Made by a program: the position numbers and the translations under genes. A stretch of 64,000 bases of DNA from Arthrobacter sp. StoSoilB19 (GTDB lineage Bacteria; Actinomycetota; Actinomycetes; Actinomycetales; Micrococcaceae). Below are positions 17,392 to 24,843 of this stretch, piece by piece. Every line of letters begins with the position of its first letter. Position 1 is the first letter of the stretch. The notes under the pieces were generated by a model. It was not told the DNA's origin and searched no databases. It worked only from the letters and a program-made list of their open reading frames with translations. Location: contig NZ_AP024650.1 of NCBI RefSeq assembly GCF_019977275.1, forward strand, positions 1,984,001 through 2,048,000. Reading direction: 5' to 3'.

Positions 17392-17425
17392 TGTCCGGGG
17401 AGGTTAGTGCGTATGTCCGGGGAGG
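17382..17425. repeat. Perfect 22-bp tandem repeat, two copies
   Basis: Unit begins TTAGTGCGTATG and ends TCCGGGGAGG; copies are 17382-17403 and 17404-17425 with no mismatch. Copy 1 overlaps the right half of the palindrome at 17376-17391, so the duplication adds a second GTGCGTATG half-site. Confidence 0.85.
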
Positions 17426-17473
17426 CTCCTCACGTCCTGTGCCGAAAGCTCTGAGCTGACGAGACCGGTAGCA

Positions 17474-18205
17474 TCATTCGCCTCTTAGCCGTCGAAGTGC
17501 GTCGAGTCGGTTGGTGCATCCGAGTTTGGTGTAGGAGTGTTCAAGATGCTTGGCAACTGTCCTCGGGCTGATCCCGAGCAGATGGCTGATGGCTGTCGCG
17601 GTGAGGCCCTGACCGACCAGCCGGAGGATCTCCTGTTCCCGGGCAGACAGCCCATGCACGTGGGCTGCCGTCGCCCACCTTATGTCAGGATGTTTTTCGT
17701 GATGGGATGCCTCGAGGAGCCTGAGTACCGGCTGGATATAGCCCGCAAGGTGAACCTCAAAATCCGTGAAGTCCTGGTGAACTCGGTTTATCGCCCACCC
17801 TGTGAGAGTAAAAAGAGTGGGCTGCGTCACCAGAAAGGCAAGCTCCCTGTTGGAACCCAGTGGCGCAAGCGTTTCATGGTATGCGCGGCTCCGGTACAGC
17901 TGCGTGTCAGTCACAAGGTCGCTGAGCCGTCGAGGCGTCCAGATGCCGTCACCGGTGTCATGCTGGTAGCTGAGGACCAGCGGGTGGTCATTCCAGATCT
18001 CAGGCAGAATATCGGCGGCGTGAGTGGGGAACGGATAGGCAGGAAAGACGTGGACGTCAGCCGTGGGCGCTCGCACGTCAAGAACGTTGTATACGACGTT
18101 TTCACAGGGAAAGAGCTTCAGCAGAAGCTCGCCGGCAGCCTGCAGGTATTCTTCCGGGTCACGGAGTCCGATGAGCTCCGCCGCAAGCTTGGTGGCTGGC
18201 TCCAT
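17474..18205 (-). CDS. LuxR-family transcriptional regulator, paralogue 2
   Basis: 243 residues from ATG 18205 (MEPATKLAAELIGL), which has CGGAGG upstream and aligns with the start of paralogue 1; the frame is open to 18334 but those residues are unlike the paralogue. The sensory domain keeps LLLKLFPCENVVYNVLD, WTPRRLSDLVTDTQLYRS and INRVHQDFTDFEVHLAGYIQP. The HTH is LSAREQEILRLVGQG, then TAISHLLGISPRTVAKHLEH and YTKLGCTNRLDAL, nearly identical to paralogue 1. The pair probably arose by duplication and inversion and may bind the same site type. Confidence 0.87.
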   Translation of the reverse strand: MEPATKLAAELIGLRDPEEYLQAAGELLLKLFPCENVVYNVLDVRAPTADVHVFPAYPFPTHAADILPEIWNDHPLVLSYQHDTGDGIWTPRRLSDLVTDTQLYRSRAYHETLAPLGSNRELAFLVTQPTLFTLTGWAINRVHQDFTDFEVHLAGYIQPVLRLLEASHHEKHPDIRWATAAHVHGLSAREQEILRLVGQGLTATAISHLLGISPRTVAKHLEHSYTKLGCTNRLDALRRLRGE

Positions 18206-18436
18206 CACGCGCCTCCGGACTCTCGGAACAATCCGTTCCCCGCAGCGCCCGGGGCGCTGTTCGAAGCCCTCGTACGCAGTGACGCGCACTGGCATCAAAA
18301 GGATGCGTGCCGACCCCTTTGCTGTGGAGATCAACCAAGATTAGCTCCCGCGGGAAGATCCAAACAACAGCTGTTCGGTTCCGGATTGACTTTTGTATTT
18401 GCCTGCTGGTCAGCTGTTACCGCTGGGGCCTTCCCC

Positions 18437-18869
18437 CTAGTCGCGGCTGGGGTGGTGTCTCTGCCGGAGGCCTTGTGCCAGACGATCTGCGACCGGTTCT
18501 GCGACGCGTGCCGACGGGTGACATTCGGTCCGCAGCAGCAGTACCTTGGCCATCAGCATGATGGCCAAGTAGCCTGTCAGGAACCGTGAGAAGAACAGCC
18601 CCAAGGCAACATGGAATGCGATAGTGAGGACAAGCCCCACTTGAGTGGCCTTCCGCCGGTGAACACCGGAACAGGCGCGTCGACGAAGAACTGCGGAGCG
18701 TTCACCGCCCGGAGATTTCATTCCAGGCGCAGGGGCCGGCAAACGCGCCACCAGCCACTGCGGTCAACGTTCCCCGCCGCCATTCACGGGCCACGAGAAA
18801 TGCCAGAACCAGCGCAGCAAGCGCCGACAGCGCCGCTCCGTACAAGATCGTAAGCCACTCCAGCATCAT
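18437..18869 (-). pseudogene. Frameshifted small membrane protein gene
   Basis: ATGATG at 18869/18866 follows GAGGAGG, an excellent ribosome site. The first frame gives 55 residues: MMLEWLTILYGAAL, a membrane helix (SALAALVLAFLVA), then VAGGAFAGPCAWNEISGR and a TGA at 18702-18704. A GTG overlaps that stop and continues VNAPQFFVDAPVPVFTGGR. A further frame change leads to TQVGLVLTIAFHVALGLFF and LTGYLAIMLMAKVLLL, two more hydrophobic stretches. The pieces read most naturally as one multi-span membrane protein broken by indels, though two overlapping tiny genes cannot be excluded. Family not recognised with confidence. Confidence 0.45.
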
Positions 18870-18981
18870 TGCCTCCTCAAGAACACCGCCCCAGGACGCG
18901 CAGTGGACCGTAACCGATGTGCCCCGCAGCGGTAAAGGGGTGTGGCCGGTGGCGTAAGAATGGCAATGTATAGGCGACTCA

Positions 18982-19437
18982 TTACCCGGGAGGAAGCTCG
19001 GAGAACGCAGCCGCCTGTGCGCGCTGGGTACGTGACGCTTGGGAATTCAGATCGGTGCACCATGCGGGGTAGACGCGGAAGCCGCGCTTGCCGGGATGAA
19101 GGCCGGAGCTGACGTATCCGAGCAAGACCAGGTGCGCCTTGGTGAACTGGAAAACCCCGAACCGTTCCTGCTCCTGAACTAAGACAAGCAGCCCAGACAG
19201 CGACTCATCAGCAGTGAAGGGCCTGGTCGATCCGCCTTCGACCCGCTTCCAGACCGCGACGAAGGCGCCCGGCTTCGCCGGTGTGATCCGGGCGGTGCGG
19301 ATTCGCCACTGCTCCTTGCCGATGCGGGCAACCCCGGATTCGTAGTCACCGTTCTGTTCTTCTACCTGGGTGACAGCCTGTGCGGCGGCACCAGGATCCG
19401 AAAGGTCGAGGAAGCGCTTGAATCCCTGGAACTTCAC
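18982..19437 (-). CDS. MepB-family protein
   Basis: 151 residues. Conserved landmarks of the MepB family are present in order: YESGVARIGKEQWRIRTARIT, then KPGAFVAVWKRVEGGSTRPF, then LLVLVQEQERFGVFQF, and near the end GKRGFRVYPAWC plus ASRTQRAQAAAF (the family's xTQxWQxxxF-like tail). MepB was first named in the staphylococcal mepRAB locus; its biochemical role is unknown. No MATE efflux gene or MarR regulator is adjacent here. Length matches the family. Confidence 0.82.
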   Translation of the reverse strand: MKFQGFKRFLDLSDPGAAAQAVTQVEEQNGDYESGVARIGKEQWRIRTARITPAKPGAFVAVWKRVEGGSTRPFTADESLSGLLVLVQEQERFGVFQFTKAHLVLLGYVSSGLHPGKRGFRVYPAWCTDLNSQASRTQRAQAAAFSELPPG

Positions 19438-19550
19438 CCTCTGACTTTATTCGTTCAAGGATCCGGCCTGAGTCACAACACAGCCCGCTGCCCCCAAGCC
19501 ACCGCTTCTGAGGACAGCGGCGACCTCACCGAGGTCACGTCCAGCCGGGG

Positions 19551-20612
19551 TCAGGCGCTTTCCGCAGATAGGGCCAAGTCTGTGGGGTCCGGAGTAACCT
19601 GCTGCGCGACCGCCAGGCTCTGTGCAATGGCGGTAACGCGCTGCTCCACGCTGGCCTTTGGGGGTGCTGCCACCTTGATTGCCCGGAAGCCTGTTTCGTG
19701 CAGGGGGCCGGCTGCCTGCAGGCACTCTTCCATCCGCTCAATGGTCAGGAGCGAGCCAGGTTCGAGGAGCCCATCAGAAGGGACGCCCAGATCGGAAGTC
19801 CTGGCCGGGGCTGGTTCTGGTGGGGCGGCCGGTACGTGGACGTCGGCCCAGGCTGGACCGTATGTCGTGTCGATGCTGGAGCATCCGGAAAGCACAACCC
19901 CGCCCAGAATTCCGCGGTCACGAAGGTAGGTTATGTGTTCGCGCCCGGCTTCTGGTCGTCGCTGTTCGATCACCGACCGCCCCCAGTTGACGACCATGCC
20001 GAAAGGATAACCTGTGGCGTCGCACGCCCGCTGGACTGCTTCTGCCTCCGCTTCCAGGCTGAGGAAGCCTTTGGCCGGTGTTTGGCCTGGCATCCGGGCG
20101 TCGCAGTGTTCCAGGACGAGGCGGGCGCCCCCCGTGTCCCGGCCGGCCAGCTCGGTCAGCGAGGCTTCAAGTGCGGCAGCCGACGCGGCATCCTCAATGG
20201 CTATCGGGGCGGCATGCAACTCCAGGGCGGCGACGGCGGGCCTCCCCACCTGCCGGTTGAGCCGCTTCACGGACTCCAGCGCATCCTGGACGAAATCCAG
20301 TGCTGACCGCCGGCCGGACGCAGACGTCGAGGCAAGGCCGAAGCCCGGGTCAGCCTGCAGCCTGGCCATGGTGCCGGGGATCGTCGTGACCACGAAGCGT
20401 GCATTTTCCGGAAGCTGTCGCAGGAACCATGCTTCGTCCTCTTTGTGCAGCTTTCCGGTGAAGGGTATTTCCAGTCCGGCCACGCCATCCAGGGCCAGGA
20501 CGGAGGCCAGGAACTTTCCTTCAGCCACGGGATCCCATCCCAAGAGGCTGGGCGCGGCCGCATAGGCCCCAATGAAGTAGGGGGCCCTGTCCGGGCTCGT
20601 TAAAGGCATCAT
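19551..20612 (-). CDS. DUF4862 family protein, last gene of the sugar-acid operon
   Basis: About 353 residues starting MMPLTSPDRAP; GGAG lies just before the ATGATG, and the upstream kinase gene ends only 22 bases away. Features are YFIGAYAAAPS, then LALDGVAGLEIPFTG, LRQLPENARFVVTTIPGT, ALELHAAP, LVLEHCDAR and GMVVNWGRSVIEQRRP. The alternation of beta strands ending in acidic/His residues (LEIP, LELH, LEHCD, NWGRS) suggests a TIM-barrel isomerase or epimerase-like fold. DUF4862 has no established activity. Its place at the end of a hexonate catabolic operon suggests a role in sugar-acid isomerisation or epimerisation. Confidence 0.8.
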   Translation of the reverse strand: MMPLTSPDRAPYFIGAYAAAPSLLGWDPVAEGKFLASVLALDGVAGLEIPFTGKLHKEDEAWFLRQLPENARFVVTTIPGTMARLQADPGFGLASTSASGRRSALDFVQDALESVKRLNRQVGRPAVAALELHAAPIAIEDAASAAALEASLTELAGRDTGGARLVLEHCDARMPGQTPAKGFLSLEAEAEAVQRACDATGYPFGMVVNWGRSVIEQRRPEAGREHITYLRDRGILGGVVLSGCSSIDTTYGPAWADVHVPAAPPEPAPARTSDLGVPSDGLLEPGSLLTIERMEECLQAAGPLHETGFRAIKVAAPPKASVEQRVTAIAQSLAVAQQVTPDPTDLALSAESA

Positions 20613-20634
20613 GGTCTCCATTGGTTTGTGGCCG

Positions 20635-21585
20635 TCAACGGCTGACGGGCTCACGTGTCTGCAGCATCGCCAATTCGTGGCGGCGGGGGAGCCCTTCCCA
20701 GTCGCCTTGGACCAGGCAGGCGAAGGCCCCGGTAATGGTGGCGGTGATGAGTCTGTCCTGCGGTTCCCGGCCTGCTACGAGTTCGGCAAGGTAGCCGGCG
20801 ACGAATGCGTCGCCGGCTCCCACGGTGTCCACGGCGTCGACGGGCACTGCCTCTTGGCGGAATATCGTGCCGTCGATGAGGGCCAGCGCGCCGTCCGCGC
20901 CCAGCTTGACGACGGCCTGGCTTGGACCCAGTGCGGTGATGCGCCGGGCCGCCTCCTCCGGATGGCCGGCTCCGACGGCGATCGCGGCTTCATCGTCGCC
21001 CGCGAACACGACGTCGGCGAGCGGGATGATGTCCTGGTAGACACGTTGTGCAGCTTCCGGTGACCACAGGGTTGCGCGATAGTTCAGGTCAAAGGAGACC
21101 GTCACGTGGTGGGCACGCGCCAGGTCCACTGCGTATCTCAGGGTCGCTTCCGCACGAGAGGAAAGCGCGGGTGTGATGCCGGTGACGTGCAGCAGGGTCG
21201 CTCCTGACACCAGTTGTTCGTCGATGTCCTCCGGCGCGATTCTGGATCCGGCGCTGCCGCACCGGTAGTAGCTGACGCGCTGGGTGGCGGGAGTCCGGCG
21301 TTCCTTGATCATCAACCCGGTAGGGGCGGAACGGTCGACGGCGGCCCTGACGTCAACGCCTTCGGCGCGGATTTCCCGCGCCACCAGGCTGCCCAGTGAG
21401 TCAGCGCCCACGCGTCCGCACCAGACAGTCTGCACGCCGAGTCGTTGGAGCCCGATGGCGACATTGGATTCCGAGCCGCCGATGCCCAGGCTCAGTGTGG
21501 ATGTGTGGGCGAGCGGCCCCACCTGCTCCGTGCGCATCAGCGCCATGGTTTCGCCGAAAGTGAGCACGTAAGGCGCGCCGTTCAT
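20635..21585 (-). CDS. kdgK: 2-keto-3-deoxygluconate kinase (PfkB family)
   Basis: 316 residues. The PfkB fold is shown by LTFGETMALMRT, GGSESNVAIGLQRLG (N-terminal ribokinase signature, with Ser in place of the common Ala) and the C-terminal signature DTVGAGDAFVAGYLAEL with catalytic Asp259. It phosphorylates KDG at O6 with ATP to make KDPG, in the cytoplasm. The start ATG 21585 overlaps the stop of the KDPG aldolase gene by four bases (ATGA), so the two are translationally coupled. Fructokinase or another sugar-acid kinase activity is possible from sequence alone, but the neighbouring aldolase and mannonate dehydratase argue for KDG. Confidence 0.88.
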   Translation of the reverse strand: MNGAPYVLTFGETMALMRTEQVGPLAHTSTLSLGIGGSESNVAIGLQRLGVQTVWCGRVGADSLGSLVAREIRAEGVDVRAAVDRSAPTGLMIKERRTPATQRVSYYRCGSAGSRIAPEDIDEQLVSGATLLHVTGITPALSSRAEATLRYAVDLARAHHVTVSFDLNYRATLWSPEAAQRVYQDIIPLADVVFAGDDEAAIAVGAGHPEEAARRITALGPSQAVVKLGADGALALIDGTIFRQEAVPVDAVDTVGAGDAFVAGYLAELVAGREPQDRLITATITGAFACLVQGDWEGLPRRHELAMLQTREPVSR

Positions 21586-22268
21586 TGGGTTGCTCCAAGC
21601 TGGGCCGCGGTCTGGTCCACCAGGGCGCGGACGCGCCGGGCCCGGGCCGTAAGTTCCTGGAGGTCGCCGCCCTTGAAGGCATCACCCAGCAACGGGCCGC
21701 CCAGGCTGACCGCAAGTACTCCTGCCCGGATCCAGACGGGGACGTCGTCGATGTCCACGCCGCCGGAAGGTATGACCTGGATGTCAGGGAACGGGCCGCG
21801 CAGCTGGGAGACGTAGCCGGCACCCACAGTGGAGGCGGGGAAAACCTTTACGGCGGTCGCGCCCAGCTTCCATCCGGCGTGGAGTTCGGTGGGCGTCAGG
21901 CCTCCTGGGTAGACGGGGATACCGCGGCGGACGCAGGCTGTGATGATGTCCGGGTCGGTGACGGGGGTGACGATGTACGCCGCGCCAAGGTCCATGGCCG
22001 TTTCTGCTTCGTCGGCTGCGGTGACGGTTCCCACGCCGATTTCCAGGGTGTCGCCAAACCTCTCCTGCAGGCGGGGCAGCTCGTCCCAGACTCCTGGCGT
22101 GCTCAGGGTCAATTCGATGCTCAGCACTCCGCCGAGCTGAAGTGCTTCGATGACGGGAGCGTAATCGGAGGCGTGGCAGGCACGGAGGACGGCCACAACC
22201 CGGGTTGCGCCGAGGATTGCGGATGGGTGCGGGCGCTGAAGCGTGCCTTGGTCATCGAGGCGCTGCAT
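21582..22268 (-). CDS. kdgA: 2-keto-3-deoxy-6-phosphogluconate aldolase
   Basis: 228 residues from ATG 22268 (MQRLDDQG), with AAGGA upstream; the frame is open far upstream but that part overlaps the permease gene in reverse frame. Class I aldolase landmarks: VVAVLRA (substrate Arg), LSIELTLSTPG with catalytic Glu52, GVGTV, YPGGLTPTE, and AVKVFPAS with Schiff-base Lys141, then IPSGGVD. It cleaves KDPG to pyruvate and glyceraldehyde 3-phosphate. A strong hairpin lies between this gene and the upstream permease gene. The stop overlaps the kinase start. Confidence 0.92.
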   Translation of the reverse strand: MQRLDDQGTLQRPHPSAILGATRVVAVLRACHASDYAPVIEALQLGGVLSIELTLSTPGVWDELPRLQERFGDTLEIGVGTVTAADEAETAMDLGAAYIVTPVTDPDIITACVRRGIPVYPGGLTPTELHAGWKLGATAVKVFPASTVGAGYVSQLRGPFPDIQVIPSGGVDIDDVPVWIRAGVLAVSLGGPLLGDAFKGGDLQELTARARRVRALVDQTAAQLGATQ

Positions 22269-22304
22269 TGAAGGTCCTTCTGCTCTGGTGTGCGGTGGTG
22301 ACGT

Positions 22305-22334
22305 GCCCGACGGCGGCGCGTGCCGCCGTCGGGC
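22305..22334 (-). promoter_or_regulatory. Strong intra-operon hairpin between permease and aldolase genes
   Basis: GCCCGACGGCGGC (22305-22317) pairs perfectly with GCCGCCGTCGGGC (22322-22334), a 13-bp stem with a 4-base loop, 11 bases after the permease stop. In the transcribed direction there is no U-run. It could attenuate, stabilise or separate the upstream and downstream messages. Confidence 0.75.
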
Positions 22335-22345
22335 GTTTAGTCGGT

Positions 22346-23740
22346 CTATTTGACGTGCTGGGCGGTGGTTGCGTTGGCAGCCCCAGCGGCTGCGGCCGTA
22401 ACGATTTCGCTGTGGTGCCGGGCATCCTCGGGGTCGGTGAGGTCGCGGTTGAGTGTTTCGGGCGTGAGCCGGGTGGCGATGAAGCTGACCACCATGGTCA
22501 GGGACATGTAGATGGCAACCGGGATCCAGGAATTGCTGAAGAGCCCCAGCAGCCCTGCGCAGATCATCGGTGCCACGCCACCGCCGATGATGGAGGAGAA
22601 CTCGCGTCCCAGGGTGACGCCGGCGTAGCGGTAGCGGCTGCCGAAGATTTCGGGGAAGTAGCTCATGTGGACGCCGACGACGCCCTGGCAGGCAAGCATG
22701 AAGCCCACGATGATCACCAGGACGATGGCCACGGGGGACCCGGTGGTGAGGAGCATGAAGGCCGGTGCCGGGAAGAGGATCAGTGCCCCGGTGATGAGCG
22801 ACACGACGCGCCGGCGGCCGATTTTGTCGGACAGTATCCCGAAGGAGACGGCGGCGACGCCGCCGCACAGTGCGCCGATGAGGAGGACCGGGGGGATGAA
22901 CTTGGGGTCGGTTCCGACGACGGTGATCAGGTAGGAGGCCATGAACACCTGGATGGTGTACGACTGTGTGCTGACGCCGAGGTTCATGAGGATGACGCGC
23001 AGGACGTTGGCCTTGCCGTTTTTGGCGACTTCCTTCAGCGGGGCCGGCGGTACGGTACGGGCCTGCTTGATTTCTTCGAAGACGGGGGACTCATCCAGCT
23101 TGCGCCGGATGACCAAGGCTGCAATGGTGACGAAGATGCTGGATAGGAAGACAAGCCGCCAGCCCCAGGTCAGCATGTCGTTAGGGGCGAGGGACTGGGC
23201 CGCGATCCACACGAGGGCACCGAGGGCGGTGCCGGCGGCTGCGCCGACCATGATGAGTGAGGCGAGCTTGCCGCGGGTGCCGGGGGCAGCGGATTCGGTG
23301 AGCAGGGTTGCGCCGCCGGACTGTTCGGCGCCGGCGCCGAAGCCCTGGGCTGCGCGGCAAACGCAGAGCAGGACCGGGGCAAAGATGCCGATCTGGTCGA
23401 AAGTGGGCAGCAGGCCGATGGCCAGGGTGGCGCCACCCATCAGGAGCAGGGTGACCACAAGGACCCATTTGCGGCCGAGCCGGTCGCCGAAGTGGGAGAA
23501 GAAGACGCCGCCGAGGGGCCTGAACAGGAAGCCGACGGCGAAGGTGGTGAAACTGGCGATCAGTGCCGCCGCGGGGGAGACATTGGGGAAGAACAGTTTG
23601 CTGAAGACGAGGGCCGAGGCGGTGCCGTAGATGACGAAGTCATACAATTCGAGGGTTGTACCGATGAGGCCGGCGACGGCGGCCTTCCGGACTTTGCTTT
23701 GGTCAACGTTCCCCGGGGGAACGTGCGCTGCTGTGGTCAT
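22346..23740 (-). CDS. MHS-family sugar-acid:proton symporter
   Basis: 464 residues from ATG 23740 (MTTAAHVPPG); AAGGAG is seven bases before this ATG but only one base before the upstream ATG 23746. About 12 membrane segments. Metabolite:H+ symporter marks are AGLIGTTLELYDFVIYGTA in TM1, FLFRPLGGVFFSHFGDRLGRK (motif A), and GAEQSGGATLLTES. The C-terminal half has GILSDKIGRRRVV. Members carry organic acids such as citrate, shikimate, ketoglutarate or aldonates. Here it is the only transporter in the operon, so uptake of the operon's starting sugar acid is the natural inference. Confidence 0.88.
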   Translation of the reverse strand: MTTAAHVPPGNVDQSKVRKAAVAGLIGTTLELYDFVIYGTASALVFSKLFFPNVSPAAALIASFTTFAVGFLFRPLGGVFFSHFGDRLGRKWVLVVTLLLMGGATLAIGLLPTFDQIGIFAPVLLCVCRAAQGFGAGAEQSGGATLLTESAAPGTRGKLASLIMVGAAAGTALGALVWIAAQSLAPNDMLTWGWRLVFLSSIFVTIAALVIRRKLDESPVFEEIKQARTVPPAPLKEVAKNGKANVLRVILMNLGVSTQSYTIQVFMASYLITVVGTDPKFIPPVLLIGALCGGVAAVSFGILSDKIGRRRVVSLITGALILFPAPAFMLLTTGSPVAIVLVIIVGFMLACQGVVGVHMSYFPEIFGSRYRYAGVTLGREFSSIIGGGVAPMICAGLLGLFSNSWIPVAIYMSLTMVVSFIATRLTPETLNRDLTDPEDARHHSEIVTAAAAGAANATTAQHVK

Positions 23741-23790
23741 TTCCATACTCCTTTGAATGGATGTCCTGCTGTGCTTCTGGTGGTGCTGAA

Positions 23791-24843
23791 TCAGTAGGTG
23801 ATGAGGACTTTGAGGTTGGTCGGGTCAACCACCGGTGCCGTAAGGGCCGCCGCGGTATTTTCGAGCGGGTAGGTGCTGGTGATGATGGACTGCAGGTCTA
23901 CGACGCCGGAGGCCGCGAGGTCGATCGCGGCCGGGAATGCGTTGGCGTAGCGGAAAGCGGTGACGAGGTCGATCTCGTAGCGCTGGAGGAAGCCGAGCGG
24001 GATTCCGTCCACGGTGGGTTTGGCCTGGCCGACGACGGTGGCGCGGGTTGCCGGTGCCAGGGTCTGGATGCCGTCAGCGAGGGCGCGGGTGCTCCCGGAG
24101 CATTCGATCAGCCGGTCCATGCCTGCAAGGTCAAGTGGTGTGGTGGCGGTGTTGATGGTGCGGGTGGCGCCGAATTTGGTGGCAACGGCGAGGCGGTCGT
24201 CGTTCACGTCCGTCACGACGATCTCGGCGGCGCCTTGGGCTGCCGCAACCTGGGCGACGAGGAGCCCGATGGGTCCGGCGCCGGTGATCAGGACGCGCTG
24301 GCCTTTGTGGACCTGCGCCCGTTCGACGGCCCAGACGGCGACGGCGAGTGGTTCGATCGCGGCGCCGATTTCCGCCGGGATGGTGTCCGGCAGGGGGTGC
24401 ACGGCGGCCTCGGGGACCACTACGTGGCGGGCGAAGAGCCCATCGGTCGGTGGGGAACCGAAGCAGGTACCGGTGGGGCAGAGGTTGTAGCGTCCGGACA
24501 GGCAGGTGGGACATTCACGGCATGGCAGGGCGGGCTCGATGACCACGGGGGTGCCGCTGGTGATGCCGGCCTGCGGACCTGCGGCAATGACTACGCCGGC
24601 GCCTTCATGCCCCAGGACCGTGGGCTGCCGCAGTACGTTGGTGCCGTTGCGTCCCTCGGCGAAGTAGTGCATGTCGGATCCGCAGATTCCGCCGGAGCGC
24701 ATTTCGACCAGGAGGTCATTCGGGCCCAGGGGCGTTAGTGGTTTGTGCTCGACGCGCAGGTCCCGGGCGCCGTGCAGTACGGCGGCCTGGGTGCCGGTGG
24801 GAAGCGCGGGCGTGTTCGTTTCGGGAATGGCTTGGGTGGTCAT
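23791..24843 (-). CDS. Zinc-dependent L-idonate/L-gulonate 5-dehydrogenase-like enzyme (MDR)
   Basis: 350 residues. Medium-chain dehydrogenase with catalytic zinc ligands in GGICGSDMHYF and GHEGAG, structural zinc cysteines in the CRECPTCLSGRYNLC block, and the nucleotide loop ITGAGPIGLLVAQ. The start overlaps the stop of the upstream reductase gene by four bases. L-idonate 5-dehydrogenases and sorbitol dehydrogenases are the nearest family types. In this operon the product is most useful if it is D-fructuronate, which would come from L-gulonate; fructuronate is the substrate of the neighbouring reductase. That assignment is inference from context. Confidence 0.8.
   Translation of the reverse strand: MTTQAIPETNTPALPTGTQAAVLHGARDLRVEHKPLTPLGPNDLLVEMRSGGICGSDMHYFAEGRNGTNVLRQPTVLGHEGAGVVIAAGPQAGITSGTPVVIEPALPCRECPTCLSGRYNLCPTGTCFGSPPTDGLFARHVVVPEAAVHPLPDTIPAEIGAAIEPLAVAVWAVERAQVHKGQRVLITGAGPIGLLVAQVAAAQGAAEIVVTDVNDDRLAVATKFGATRTINTATTPLDLAGMDRLIECSGSTRALADGIQTLAPATRATVVGQAKPTVDGIPLGFLQRYEIDLVTAFRYANAFPAAIDLAASGVVDLQSIITSTYPLENTAAALTAPVVDPTNLKVLITY

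Larger units (their letters stand above)
17131..17473. other. 343-base gap with palindrome and tandem repeat
   Basis: Upstream of the 79-residue gene and downstream of LuxR gene 2. It contains GCCTTATAT, then the TACG-N8-CGTA palindrome (17376-17391), then a 22-bp perfect tandem duplication. No gene is supported. Confidence 0.5.

Noticed and set aside
17537..18589. Long plus-strand frame opposite LuxR paralogue 2
   Set aside because: It is the reverse shadow of the LuxR gene; its sequence has no domain features.
18437..18751. Stand-alone 104-residue membrane protein
   Set aside because: Its start lacks a ribosome site, while the strong site at 18870 serves an upstream frame; it fits better as the broken end of that gene.
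19523..19537. GACCTC-ACC-GAGGTC as the terminator of the sugar-acid operon
   Set aside because: Only six pairs and no T-run; too common by chance at this base composition.
21582..22868. A 428-residue protein including the KDPG aldolase
   Set aside because: The extra N-terminal part is Arg/Pro/His-rich and antiparallel in frame to the permease gene; the aldolase start at 22268 has its own ribosome site.
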